Part shown: positions 16,428 through 24,932 of the stretch, one piece after another
How positions within the stretch are numbered: position 1 is the first letter of the stretch
Layout of the letters: each line of letters opens with the position of its first letter
Source: Pigmentiphaga sp. NML080357
GTDB taxonomy: Bacteria > Pseudomonadota > Gammaproteobacteria > Burkholderiales > Burkholderiaceae_B
Length of the DNA: 64,000 bases
Direction of reading: 5' to 3'
Assembly (NCBI RefSeq): GCF_002188465.1
Contig: NZ_NINW01000003.1
Location: forward strand, 248,001-312,000
The notes under the pieces: model-generated
Seen by the model: the letters and a program-made list of their open reading frames with translations, nothing else
The model's database searches: none
Told to the model about the DNA's origin: nothing
Made by a program: the position numbers and the translations under genes

Positions 16428-17789
16428 ATGGACGCTCTCAACGCATTCTTTTCGACCCCGGTCATCCGGGCCATCTGGACCGACCAGGCGGTAACCGCCG
16501 CCATGATCCGCTTCGAGGCCGAACTGGCCGCCGCCCAGCGCGACTGCGGCGTCATCCCGGCCGAGGCGGCGGCGATCATCATCGCCACCTGCTCGTCGTT
16601 GTCCGTAGACGCCGGCAAGCTCGCGGCCGACGCCCGCGTGGCGGGCACCCTGGCCATCCCCCTGGTCAAAATGCTCAAGGCCGCCGTCTCGAAAAAGGAC
16701 GAAGGCGCCGCCGCCTACGTGCACTATGGCTCGACCAGCCAGGATCTGGCCGACACCGCCATGGTCACGCTGGCCAGGCAGTCGCTGGACCTGCTGCGGA
16801 CCGAACTGGTCCGGCTCGGCAACGCGCTGGCCGCCCAGGTCGAGGCTCATCGGCACACGCCGCTGCTGGGCCGCACGCTGATCCAGCCCGCGGCGCCCGT
16901 CACCTTCGGCTGGAAGGTCGCCGGCTGGCTCGATGCCGCGGGGCGCAGCAGCGTGGCCCTGAAACGCGCGGGCGACGAAGCCTGCACGCTGCAGTTCGGC
17001 GGTGCCAACGGCACGCTGGCCACCCACTACGGCGAAGGCCAGCGCGTCGCGCGGGCGCTCGCCGACCGGTTGGGCCTGCGCGTACCCGCCATCTCGTGGC
17101 AGGGCGGCCGCGACCGCGTGGCGCGGCTGGGCAGCGAACTGGCCATCCTGTGCGGCGCGCTGGGCAAGATCGGCCGCGACCTCTCCCTGCTCATGCAGGC
17201 CGAGGTGGCCGAAGCCTTCGAGCCCACCGGCGAAGGCCGCGGCGGTTCGTCGGCCATGCCGCACAAGCGCAATCCCGTCTCCAGCATGTACCTGCTGGAT
17301 GCCTCGTACCGCGCGCCGGCCCTGGCCGGCATCCTGGCGGGCGAACTGACTTCCGAGCACGAGCGAGGCCTGGGCACCTGGCCGAACGCGCTGCCGGTGC
17401 TGGCCGACCTGTTCAGCCTCGCGGCCAGCAGCATTGCCGCAGCCATCGACATCGCCGAAGGCATGCGCGTCGATGCCGCGGCCATGCAGGCCAACATCGA
17501 CCGCCTGTACGGCGTGGTCTATTCCGAAGGCATCTCGCTCAAGCTGTCGGCCCTGCTCGGGCCCGCGCAAGCGCAGCGCATCGTCGGGCAGGTGTGCGAA
17601 AAGGCCATTTCCACGCGCACGCCGGTGGCCGAACTGCTCAAGCAACTACCCGAAGTGACCGCCGTCCTCGGCACGGACGAGATCGACACCCTGGCCGGCC
17701 CGCAGCCGCAGATCGCCGCGTGCCAGCCCATGTGCAGCGCCGTGCTGTACCAATGGCAGGAACAGAAAACCCTTATCCAGGAGGACTAG
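16428..17789 (+). CDS. pcaB: 3-carboxy-cis,cis-muconate cycloisomerase
   Basis: A 453-residue fumarase/aspartase-superfamily enzyme that lactonises 3-carboxymuconate in the protocatechuate branch of the beta-ketoadipate pathway. The superfamily signature GSSAMPHKRNP is at residues 273-283, GSTSQD with the conserved Ser/Thr at 101-106. An in-frame ATG also occurs at 16383, but family N-termini fit MDALNAFFSTPVIRAIW. It stops 3 bases before the pcaD-pcaC fusion gene, so the two are co-transcribed. The preceding enzyme of the pathway (pcaGH) is not in the window. Confidence 0.9.
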   Translation: MDALNAFFSTPVIRAIWTDQAVTAAMIRFEAELAAAQRDCGVIPAEAAAIIIATCSSLSVDAGKLAADARVAGTLAIPLVKMLKAAVSKKDEGAAAYVHYGSTSQDLADTAMVTLARQSLDLLRTELVRLGNALAAQVEAHRHTPLLGRTLIQPAAPVTFGWKVAGWLDAAGRSSVALKRAGDEACTLQFGGANGTLATHYGEGQRVARALADRLGLRVPAISWQGGRDRVARLGSELAILCGALGKIGRDLSLLMQAEVAEAFEPTGEGRGGSSAMPHKRNPVSSMYLLDASYRAPALAGILAGELTSEHERGLGTWPNALPVLADLFSLAASSIAAAIDIAEGMRVDAAAMQANIDRLYGVVYSEGISLKLSALLGPAQAQRIVGQVCEKAISTRTPVAELLKQLPEVTAVLGTDEIDTLAGPQPQIAACQPMCSAVLYQWQEQKTLIQED

Positions 17790-17792
17790 AAC

Positions 17793-18959
17793 ATGCCCCA
17801 CGTTGTGAGCGGCGACGCCCGCATCTACTGGCGCAGCGACGGCGACGAGAGCCTGCCGCCGCTGGTGCTCGGCAATTCCATCGGCACGGACTTCGCGGTC
17901 TGGGACGACGTGCTGCCGCGCCTGATGCGCCACTTCCGCGTGATCCGCTTCGACGCCCGCGGCCACGGCGCCTCGGATGCGCCGGCCGGCGACTATACGC
18001 TCGAACAGCTCGGCAATGATCTCGACGCGATCGCCACGGCCGCCGGCTGCGAGACCTTCGACTATGCCGGCGTGTCGCTGGGCGGCATGGTGGGCATGTG
18101 GTACGGCATCAACAAACCCGGCCGCCTGCGCCGGCTGGCGCTGTGCAACACCTCCGCCCAGATGGACCCCAAGGCCTGGCAGACGCGCATCGACACCGTG
18201 CGCGCCAACGGCATGGCCAGCATCGTTGACATGGCGATGGGCCGGTTCTTCACGCCGGAGTACGTGGCGCGCAACAGCGTGGCCTACCAGCGCGTGCGCA
18301 ACACCTTCCTGCAGACGTCTCCCACCGGCTACACCGGCTGCTGCGCCGCCATCCGCGACATGCAGATTGCCGACGACCTCGCGCGCATCAACGTGCCCAC
18401 ACTGGTCATCACCGGCGAACGCGACGTCTCCACGCCGCCGGCCACGGGCGAGTTCATTGCCGGCAAGATCCCGGGCGCCACGACGCGCATGCTGCCCGCC
18501 GCCCACATCGCCGCGAGCGAAGTGCCGGTGCAGTTCTGCGATGCCCTCATCGAGTTCCTGACCGAACCGCCGGTCGTGACCGAGCAGGACCGCTACGACT
18601 ATGGCATGGCCCGCCGCCGCCAGGTGCTGGGCGCGAGCTACGTCGATGCGCGCAACGCCGCGATCACGCCGTTCAACCGCCGCTTCCAGGCCTTCATCAC
18701 CCGCTACGCCTGGGGCGAGGTCTGGACTTCCAGCCGCTTCGAGGACACGACCCGCCGCATCGCCGTGCTGTCGATGATGCTCGCCCTGGGCCGCTGGGAA
18801 GAGTTCGAAATGCACGTGGCCGCCGCGCTGCGTGCAGGCATCGAGCCCGAGGTGATCGAGGAAACGCTGGTGCAGGCCGCCATTTATTGCGGCGTGCCGG
18901 CCGCCAATACGGGGTTCCATCTGGCCGGCAAGGTCATCGAGAAGCATAAGCAGGGCTGA
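17793..18959 (+). CDS. pcaL: Fused 3-oxoadipate enol-lactonase / 4-carboxymuconolactone decarboxylase
   Basis: A 388-residue fusion of two consecutive steps. Residues 1 to about 255 are an alpha/beta hydrolase with nucleophile elbow GVSLGG (Ser95), a likely Asp in TGERDVS and His in PAAHIAAS, which opens the enol-lactone to 3-oxoadipate. Residues about 268-388 are a carboxymuconolactone decarboxylase domain (GMARRRQVLGASYVD, then YAWGEVWTS, RIAVLSMMLALGR and GVPAANTGFHLA). Such PcaL-type fusions are known from other bacteria. No pcaIJ or pcaF follows, so later steps are encoded elsewhere. Its order reaction-wise (PcaC before PcaD) is reversed in the polypeptide, as in other fusions. Confidence 0.92.
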   Translation: MPHVVSGDARIYWRSDGDESLPPLVLGNSIGTDFAVWDDVLPRLMRHFRVIRFDARGHGASDAPAGDYTLEQLGNDLDAIATAAGCETFDYAGVSLGGMVGMWYGINKPGRLRRLALCNTSAQMDPKAWQTRIDTVRANGMASIVDMAMGRFFTPEYVARNSVAYQRVRNTFLQTSPTGYTGCCAAIRDMQIADDLARINVPTLVITGERDVSTPPATGEFIAGKIPGATTRMLPAAHIAASEVPVQFCDALIEFLTEPPVVTEQDRYDYGMARRRQVLGASYVDARNAAITPFNRRFQAFITRYAWGEVWTSSRFEDTTRRIAVLSMMLALGRWEEFEMHVAAALRAGIEPEVIEETLVQAAIYCGVPAANTGFHLAGKVIEKHKQG

Positions 18960-18977
18960 CCCCGCTTCCATGCGGGG
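18960..18977 (+). terminator. Weak hairpin directly after the pca genes
   Basis: CCCCGC-TTCCAT-GCGGGG begins at the base after the pcaL stop codon. It lacks a clear T-run, so termination is only possible, not shown. Confidence 0.35.
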
Positions 18978-19185
18978 CGTCTCTCGTCGAGACACGATGA
19001 AGTCGTACCAGTTGCCGCCATTGCCGCTCGTGCTCCGGGTCCCATCCAGCGTCAGATGCAGCTTGTCGTAGACGTGGAACACGGCACCCGGCGCCGTCGC
19101 GGCTGGAGTTGGCGAACAGCAAGGTGACGCTCGCCACCTTGGCATCCGCCCCGCCCGGTGGCGTGCAGTTCGTACGGCCGCGCCC
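18975..19185 (-). pseudogene. Frameshifted remnant of a phospholipase C-type C-terminal domain
   Basis: Two overlapping minus-strand frames together read like the end of a bacterial non-haemolytic phospholipase C: PGGADAKVASVTLLFANSS in one frame (about 19170-19095), continued by GAVFHVYDKLHL and GNGGNWYDFIVSR in another (about 19093-18977). In PLC C-terminal repeat domains a FAN-x-G segment is followed by VFHVYD-x-LHL and later by an xGxYDLWVLGPNG-like strand. No start, no catalytic domain and at least one frameshift remain, so it is a relic. The 320-base gap between pcaL and phoX holds only this remnant, a hairpin and the phoX terminator. Identification is by memory of the family pattern. 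Confidence 0.5.
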
Positions 19186-19194
19186 GCGACGGAT

Positions 19195-19228
19195 AAAAAA
19201 AGCCCGGATGGCGTTTGCCATCCGGGCT
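19195..19228 (-). terminator. Rho-independent terminator of the PhoX gene
   Basis: AGCCCGGATGGC/GCCATCCGGGCT forms a perfect 12-base stem with a 4-base loop; on the minus strand it is followed by at least seven T. It lies 52 bases beyond the PhoX stop. Confidence 0.9.
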
Positions 19229-19279
19229 GCAAATGGGGGTGTGTCCTGAACCGCCAGGAGACGCCCCCTCCTTGAACGA

Positions 19280-21139
19280 TCAGGCGCCTACGGGCTTGCC
19301 GTCGGTGCGGCGAACCACCACCGTGGCGGAACGGGCGTCGTTGCCGGCAACCGTGTTCCACCCCTTGTTCGGGTGCTGGATGTTGATGAAGAACGTGGTC
19401 AGGTCGGGCGTGTAGGCGATGCCCGTGATCTCGCAGCCCTGCGGCCCCACCAGGAAGCGCTTGGATTCGCCCGTTTCCTGGTCGATGTAGTACATCGAGT
19501 TGTTGCCGAAAATGCTGGTTACGCCGGAACCCGTGCCCGCATCGGTCTGCACCCACAGGCGGCCCTTGGGGTCGACCCGGATGCCATCGGGGCTGGAGAA
19601 CTCATCGCCCTTGATGTTGCCCGTTACGTTGGCCGCGGCGCCATCGGCGGGGTCCTGACCAGCCAGCAGCAACAGTTCCCATTCGAAGGTCGTGGCCAGC
19701 GGCGAATCATTGCGCTCCTTCCAGCGCACGATGTGGCCATGCGAATTGTTGACGCGCGGGTTGGCGGCACTGGTCCGCATGCGGCTGCTATTGTTGGTCA
19801 ATGTGCAGTAGACCGTCTTGTCCACGCCCACGGTGATCCACTCGGGGCGGTCCATCAGCGTGGCGCCGGCCACGCGAGCGGCGGCCTTCGTGTTGATCAG
19901 GACATCGGCCTGGTCGGCGAAATTGACGATAGCGGTCGGCGGCGGCTGGTCGGGACGGACCTGAGTGAAATTGCCCGGATCGATCGCGTTCAACGTCAGG
20001 TTGTTCTTGCCGTGCGTCAATTCGACCCAGTTGCCGCTGCCGTCATCGTTGAAGCGCGCGGCATACAGCGTGCCCTCGTCCAGCAGGTTCATGTTGTTGG
20101 CGCGATTGCTAGGATCGTACGGTTTGCTGGGCACGAACTTGTAGATGCAGCCGGGCGTGCCGTCATCGCCCATATAGAACGCAACGCGATTGTTCTCGCC
20201 CACCATATAGGCGGTGTTCTCGTGGTCGAAGCGGCCCATGGCCGTACGCTTGACGGCAGTCGAATTCGGATTTTGCGGATCAATCTCGACTACCCATCCA
20301 TAACCCACTTCGGGCTGGGTGTTATCCCAGTAGTTATTGGTAGTTTCTTCGCAGGTCAGATACGTGCCCCAGGGCGTATCGCCGCTGGCGCAATTGTTCA
20401 GCGTGCCGACCACGGTGCCGGTAGCGCTCACCTTCGCGGCGGCCGGGCCGCTCACCTTGTAGACCGTGTTGCCGGTGTAACGCTTGTTATAGCGAGAGTT
20501 CGTATTCACGGACCACTTGCCATCGCCGCCACGCACGACTTCGATCACCGACACGCCCACGTTCGACAGGTTGGTCTTGACCTCCTCGTTCGTCAAGTCC
20601 AACGTAGCGTTATCCGTGTTCTCATGGTTGAGCACCAGCAAGCCGCCCTTGTTGGGGTCCACGCCTTCGAGCGGGTAGTAATGCATGCCGTCGTGCTGGC
20701 CGCCGGCCTGGGTCTCGGTGGCGGGCCACGACTGCTTCACACCTGCGTAACCCGCGGAACCGATCATGCACTTGTCGCCGGCCGAATACAGCACCTCGGC
20801 CACGTAGCCCTCGGGCACGGTTACCGTGTCGGCGGTGATCTTGTCGCCCAGCGGCTTGAACTTGACCGAGTAGTCGGGCCCCACCGGATCGGTGCCGCCG
20901 CCATCGCCGCCATCGCCGCCATTGCCCGGCCCCGGCGCGGCATCGTCGTCGTCCCCGCCACAGGCGGCCAGCGACGTCGCACCGAACACCGACAGGATCG
21001 ACAGGCCGACGCTATTCCTCAGCAGCGTGCGGCGCGCGGGATTCGCGGCGACGATCTCGTCGAACATCTGGCCGGGAACGGTGACTTCCCCCTGCGCCTC
21101 GCGATACGGAGCGCGCAACTTATCTGTCAGGTAGGACAT
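19280..21139 (-). CDS. phoX: PhoX family alkaline phosphatase (DUF839), Tat-exported
   Basis: A 619-residue exported protein. PhoX enzymes release phosphate from organic esters with Ca and Fe cofactors. The N-terminal region has ARRTLLRNSVG (Arg36-Arg37) as twin-arginine signal, followed by a hydrophobic stretch and the lipobox LAAC (Cys60), so it may be a Tat lipoprotein. A Gly/Asp-rich linker follows, then PhoX marks: VLNHENTDN, TPWGTYLTCEETTNNYW, GRFDHENTAYM, FYMGDDGTPGCIYKFV, RPEWITV, SSPDGIRVDPKGRLW and the NIQHPNKG end. It stands alone with a clear terminator. Regulation by phosphate is likely, but I did not identify a Pho box. Confidence 0.9.
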   Translation of the reverse strand: MSYLTDKLRAPYREAQGEVTVPGQMFDEIVAANPARRTLLRNSVGLSILSVFGATSLAACGGDDDDAAPGPGNGGDGGDGGGTDPVGPDYSVKFKPLGDKITADTVTVPEGYVAEVLYSAGDKCMIGSAGYAGVKQSWPATETQAGGQHDGMHYYPLEGVDPNKGGLLVLNHENTDNATLDLTNEEVKTNLSNVGVSVIEVVRGGDGKWSVNTNSRYNKRYTGNTVYKVSGPAAAKVSATGTVVGTLNNCASGDTPWGTYLTCEETTNNYWDNTQPEVGYGWVVEIDPQNPNSTAVKRTAMGRFDHENTAYMVGENNRVAFYMGDDGTPGCIYKFVPSKPYDPSNRANNMNLLDEGTLYAARFNDDGSGNWVELTHGKNNLTLNAIDPGNFTQVRPDQPPPTAIVNFADQADVLINTKAAARVAGATLMDRPEWITVGVDKTVYCTLTNNSSRMRTSAANPRVNNSHGHIVRWKERNDSPLATTFEWELLLLAGQDPADGAAANVTGNIKGDEFSSPDGIRVDPKGRLWVQTDAGTGSGVTSIFGNNSMYYIDQETGESKRFLVGPQGCEITGIAYTPDLTTFFINIQHPNKGWNTVAGNDARSATVVVRRTDGKPVGA

Positions 21140-21243
21140 TCAAACCTCTTGGAATTGAGAACGGTCGTTAAGCTGTTTGTCAGCCGAACCGAGCGCGAGG
21201 TTAAAAGCCTTACGTGACACCCAAGTTACGAACGCGAAAACAT

Positions 21244-21273
21244 CGAGGCGGACAAGCACGCTTGGCCGCCTCG
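21244..21273 (-). terminator. Hairpin terminator after the second lyase gene
   Basis: CGAGGCGG/CCGCCTCG (with an additional CAAG/CTTG pairing inside) lies 35 bases past the lyase stop; on the minus strand it is followed by ATGTTTTC, a short T-run. Confidence 0.6.
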
Positions 21274-21307
21274 ATTTCCGTCCGGCAAGCCGTAACGGGG
21301 CGGTTCT

Positions 21308-22081
21308 TCAGCGCAGATGCGCCGTCGCCTGCTCCTCGACCATGGCCTTGATCTCGCGCGCCATGGGATCGCGCAGTTCTTCCAGCACGTGCGCCACCAG
21401 CCCGATGGCCCGCGACATGACGCCTATGCCGCGCACTACGCGCCAGGGGATGCCCAGTTCGCTGGCGACGGCGCCGATGGCGCCAGTGGCGTTGACCGGC
21501 AGGCTCTTGCCCAACCGAGCCTGCGCGGCTTCGGCTACGGCCTGCATCAGGGCCACGTACGGACCGTCGAAGCCGTTGTCGCGGGCGATCTCGAACAGGC
21601 GCGGCGCGCGCGGATCCACCGGCTTGTGGATGTGGTGACCGATGCCGGGCACCGTGCGGCTGCGGGCGGCGTGGTCGTCGACGATGCGCGCCGCCAGGGC
21701 CGCGATGTCGCCCGGCCGGGCGGGATCCGGCACGGCCTCCTGCAGCATGCGGGCGGCGTTCTCCATGCTGCCCACGAATACGCTGCCCAGCCCGCTCAGT
21801 CCGGCAGCCACCGCGGCCTGCATGGCCTCGGGCGCGCCGGCCAGCGTCATCCGCGTCACGATGGCGCTGGGCGTCATGCCGTGCTCGACCAGGATCACGG
21901 CCAGGGCATTGAACACGCGCGATTCGCGCTCGTCGGGCAGGCGGTCCATCATCTCCAGGAACGCCATGTCGCCCAGCGACACCTTGCCCATGATGTCCTG
22001 GCACAGGTCCAGTCCCTTGATGGTGATCTTGTCCTCGGTGCTCCAGCAGATGTCGGTTCTCAGTTGCTTGCGCTTGGCCAT
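21308..22081 (-). CDS. Citrate synthase-fold lyase (citryl-CoA lyase-like), second copy
   Basis: A 257-residue paralogue of the protein at 9231-10052. It has the His loop as GIGHHIHKPVDPR (His149) and VFVGSMENAARML. The catalytic NVD motif reads VNATGAI, so Thr199 stands at the Asp position. It should act on a CoA thioester made by the acyl-CoA ligase encoded 60 bases upstream, probably a retro-Claisen cleavage. The ATG at 22081 follows AAGGAGACGAGCCCC. The divergent Bug protein and GntR regulator at 23888-25625 complete the module. Substrate unknown. Confidence 0.75.
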   Translation of the reverse strand: MAKRKQLRTDICWSTEDKITIKGLDLCQDIMGKVSLGDMAFLEMMDRLPDERESRVFNALAVILVEHGMTPSAIVTRMTLAGAPEAMQAAVAAGLSGLGSVFVGSMENAARMLQEAVPDPARPGDIAALAARIVDDHAARSRTVPGIGHHIHKPVDPRAPRLFEIARDNGFDGPYVALMQAVAEAAQARLGKSLPVNATGAIGAVASELGIPWRVVRGIGVMSRAIGLVAHVLEELRDPMAREIKAMVEEQATAHLR

Positions 22082-22141
22082 GGGGCTCGTCTCCTTCGGT
22101 ATCTCGTTACGCATTGTGCCCCGGCGGGGCGGGTGGCGTGT

Positions 22142-23734
22142 TCAGGCCTGCAGGTCCACCGTGCGCGCCTTGACCGCGGGGTCGTCGCGCAGCACGTTCT
22201 TGGCGATCTTGTGGGTGGGCGTATGCGGCAGCTCGGGCAGCAGCGCCACGTAGCGGGGCACCTTGATGGCCGCGAGCCGTTCCCGGCACCACGCGGCGAT
22301 GTCGGCCTCGGCCAGCGTTGCGCCCGGACGCGGCGCCACCACCATCAGAATCTCGTCTTCGCCCAGTTCCGAAGGCACCGCCAGCGCGGCCGCCTCGAAT
22401 ACCGCCGGATGTTCGTTGACGACCATCTCGAGCTCGGCCGCCGCGATGTTCTCGCCGCGGCGGCGGATGATGTCCTTCTTGCGCGAGATGTGGAAGAAAA
22501 ATCCGTCGGCGTCGCGCCGCACCAGGTCGCCCGTCTTGAGCCATTCGCCGTCGAAGGCCTGGCGGGTCTGCCCGGGATCCCGGAAGTATCCCTGCATAAC
22601 GATGGGCGTGGCTACCCATAGCTCGCCGACCTCGTCCACTCCCACGTCGCGCCCGGCATCGTCGACCACCCGGCAGCGTGCCCACGGCCGGGCGGGATCC
22701 GGGTGCGAGGCCACCACGCCCATGCTGCCGGGCTTGTCCGGCCCGTCGTACGGATTGCAGGTGACGCCCGGGATCTCGGTCATGCCGAAGCCCGAGAATA
22801 GATGACGCACGCCGAACTCGTCGCGGAACACCGGCGCGGACTTCCTGCGCACGCCGTACACCACGCGCAGCCGGTGGTCGGGCCGGTATTCGCCCCGGTC
22901 GCGCGACGCCAGTATGGTGCCGATGGCCTCGATGATGTTGACCACAGTAGCGCCGTTGTCCGCCGCCACCTGCCAGAATGCCGACGCCGAGAACCGCGGC
23001 ACCACGATCATGCAGGCGCCCGAGGCCAGCACTCCGCCAACCGAGTAGAACAGCGCATTCATGTGGAAGAACGGCAGGATGATCATCACGCGGTCGTCGG
23101 GCTGCAGGTGCACGCGCGCGACATTGGCCTCGCCGGCCGTGACCAGGTTGTACTGGCTGTGCATCACGCCCTTGGGGAACCCGGTGGTGCCCGAGGTATA
23201 GATGATGACGCAGGTATCCGATGACGCCGGAGCCGGCAGCGGGGCGCCGGCGGCGGGATGGCGCAAGGCGGCCGCGAGCGAGTCCGGATCGGCTTCCGGC
23301 GCATCGATCACCATCAGCCATGGACGCGCCGCGAATTCGTCGGCAATGGGCCGTATCAGCTCGAGCAGGCGCGCTTCGGCCAGGATCCCCTGCACGTCGG
23401 CGTGCCGCAGCGCGTAATCCATCTCGCGCGGGCCGAATTCCGGGTTGACCGGCACCATGATGGCGCCCAGCCGGGCCAGGGCGAACAGCGCCAGCACGTG
23501 CGCCTTGTCGTTGCGTCCCGCCACCGCCACCCGCATTCCCCGCCCGATGCCTCGTGCCGCCAGAGCGTGAGCCAGGCGTTCGTAGCGTTCACCGAATTCG
23601 CGCCAGCTCCAGCGCACTTCGCCCTGTATCAGGAAGGGCTCGTCCGCCTGGACCGCGCAGCGGCTCAGGAAGGCATCGTGCAGGGTGCCGTCGTGCGGGC
23701 GATAGCTGTTCAAGACGTCTAGCGGACTTTTCAT
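22142..23734 (-). CDS. Acyl-CoA synthetase (AMP-forming, ANL superfamily)
   Basis: A 530-residue cytoplasmic ligase that activates a carboxylic acid through an acyl-adenylate. The phosphate-binding loop is YTSGTTGFPKGV, the A5 motif GFGMTEIPG, the A7/A8 hinge WLKTGDLVRRDADGFFFHI-SRKKDIIRRRGENI, and the C-terminal catalytic Lys lies in PTHKIAKNVLR. It starts at an ATG 154 bases from the divergent Bug gene. The downstream lyase is the only partner in the operon, so the ligase likely replaces the CoA-transferase used in the other lyase module (7010-10052). The acid may be medium-sized or aromatic; not determined. Confidence 0.9.
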   Translation of the reverse strand: MKSPLDVLNSYRPHDGTLHDAFLSRCAVQADEPFLIQGEVRWSWREFGERYERLAHALAARGIGRGMRVAVAGRNDKAHVLALFALARLGAIMVPVNPEFGPREMDYALRHADVQGILAEARLLELIRPIADEFAARPWLMVIDAPEADPDSLAAALRHPAAGAPLPAPASSDTCVIIYTSGTTGFPKGVMHSQYNLVTAGEANVARVHLQPDDRVMIILPFFHMNALFYSVGGVLASGACMIVVPRFSASAFWQVAADNGATVVNIIEAIGTILASRDRGEYRPDHRLRVVYGVRRKSAPVFRDEFGVRHLFSGFGMTEIPGVTCNPYDGPDKPGSMGVVASHPDPARPWARCRVVDDAGRDVGVDEVGELWVATPIVMQGYFRDPGQTRQAFDGEWLKTGDLVRRDADGFFFHISRKKDIIRRRGENIAAAELEMVVNEHPAVFEAAALAVPSELGEDEILMVVAPRPGATLAEADIAAWCRERLAAIKVPRYVALLPELPHTPTHKIAKNVLRDDPAVKARTVDLQA

Positions 23735-23776
23735 GACTACGCGGGCGGGTACGGAAACCGCCACAGTTTACTTCTT

Positions 23777-23812
23777 GAATACGTGCGTGCACAATTGTAT
23801 TCATTCAAATAC
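23777..23812. promoter_or_regulatory. Operator-like half-sites in the ligase/Bug divergent promoter
   Basis: GAATAC (23777-23782), GTATTC (23797-23802) and the inverted repeat GTATT-N6-AATAC (23797-23812) lie between two divergent genes. TAC/GTA-centred inverted repeats are usual for GntR/FCD regulators, one of which is encoded at 24933. The site is 76 bases before the Bug start. Confidence 0.45.
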
Positions 23813-23887
23813 GGACGTGCGGGAGCAACTGTCGCCAACCGCCGCCACATCCCGACGGACGCCACACCGGCCCATACAGGAGGAGAC

Positions 23888-24862
23888 ATGAAGCACGCAC
23901 TCGGCGCAGCGGCCTGCCTGGCCGCATTCGCCCTGCCCGGCCATGCCGCGCCGGCCGACAACTATCCGGAAAGACCCGTGCGCATCGTCGTGCCCTTCGC
24001 GGCCGGCGGGGGTGGCGACTTCATCGCCCGCGCCTTCGCCGACAAGTTGTCGGACACCATCAAGCAGCCGGTCATCATCGACAACCGCGGCGGCGGCAAC
24101 ACGGTCACCGGCACGGAGGTCGTGGCCAAGGCCGAGCCCGACGGCTACACGCTGCTGATCGTCAGTCCCAGCTTCGCCACCAATCCCACGCTGCTGCCCA
24201 GCCTGCCCTACAAGACGCCGGACGACTTCGCCCCCGTGGGCCTGGTGATCACTTATGCCATGGGGCTGGCGGCGCGCTCCACGCTGGAGGCCAATGACAT
24301 TCCCCAGCTGCTCGCGCTCGCGAAGAAGCAGCCGGGCAAGCTCACCATCGCCACCTCGGGCGAGGGCTCGGCCACGCACCTGGCCACCGAGCTGTTCAAG
24401 GCGGCCACCCACGTCAACATCATGGACGTGCCGTACCGCGGCGCCGGCCCCGCCATGCTGGACGTCGCCAGCGGCCACGTGGACCTGGCCTTCACGGGGC
24501 TGTCGCAAATCAAGCCCCACCTCGACAGCAAGCGCGCCAAGCTCCTGGCCACCACGGGCCTGAAGCGGCTGCAGTCGGCGCCCGACACGAAAACCATTGC
24601 CGAACAGGGCGTCAAGGACTTCGAAGCGGTGGTGTGGTGGGGCGTCTTCGCGCCGGCCGGCACCCCCAAACCCATCATCGACAAGATCAACGGCGCGCTG
24701 CGCACCAGCCTTGCCGACCCCGAGGTGGCCAAGCGGCTCGAGGTCATCGATGGCGAGGTCAAGGTGTCCTCGCCGGAGGAGTTCGACCGCTTCGTGCGCG
24801 CGGAGATCGCCCGCTGGCGCACGCTGCTCAAGCCCTCCAAGGCCTCCCAGGCCGCACGCTGA
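23888..24862 (+). CDS. Bug family periplasmic substrate-binding protein
   Basis: A 324-residue protein with a short Sec signal (MKHALGAAACLAAFALPGHA) and mature start near APADNYPERPVRIVVPFAAGG. Further marks are IDNRGGGNTVTG, AEPDGYTLLIV, DVPYRGAGPAMLD and FAPAGTPKPIIDK. The ATG follows AGGAGGAGAC. It is divergent from the ligase-lyase pair and followed after 70 bases by a GntR regulator. The ligand is probably the acid activated by the ligase. No TctAB subunits are nearby. Confidence 0.92.
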   Translation: MKHALGAAACLAAFALPGHAAPADNYPERPVRIVVPFAAGGGGDFIARAFADKLSDTIKQPVIIDNRGGGNTVTGTEVVAKAEPDGYTLLIVSPSFATNPTLLPSLPYKTPDDFAPVGLVITYAMGLAARSTLEANDIPQLLALAKKQPGKLTIATSGEGSATHLATELFKAATHVNIMDVPYRGAGPAMLDVASGHVDLAFTGLSQIKPHLDSKRAKLLATTGLKRLQSAPDTKTIAEQGVKDFEAVVWWGVFAPAGTPKPIIDKINGALRTSLADPEVAKRLEVIDGEVKVSSPEEFDRFVRAEIARWRTLLKPSKASQAAR

Positions 24863-24932
24863 ACGGCGGGCCGGCGCCGACGGGGCGGACTTGGTTATGA
24901 TCGCTGCTTTGCCATCCGCCCTCCCGCCGTCC

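Noticed and set aside
15072-17645. A single long minus-strand frame reaching through pcaB into tarD
   Set aside because: Only the part from 16238 down matches a family; the upstream part is antisense to pcaB.
18934-19221. Intact small gene after pcaL
   Set aside because: The family-like segments are split over two frames and continue no catalytic domain, so I treat it as a remnant.
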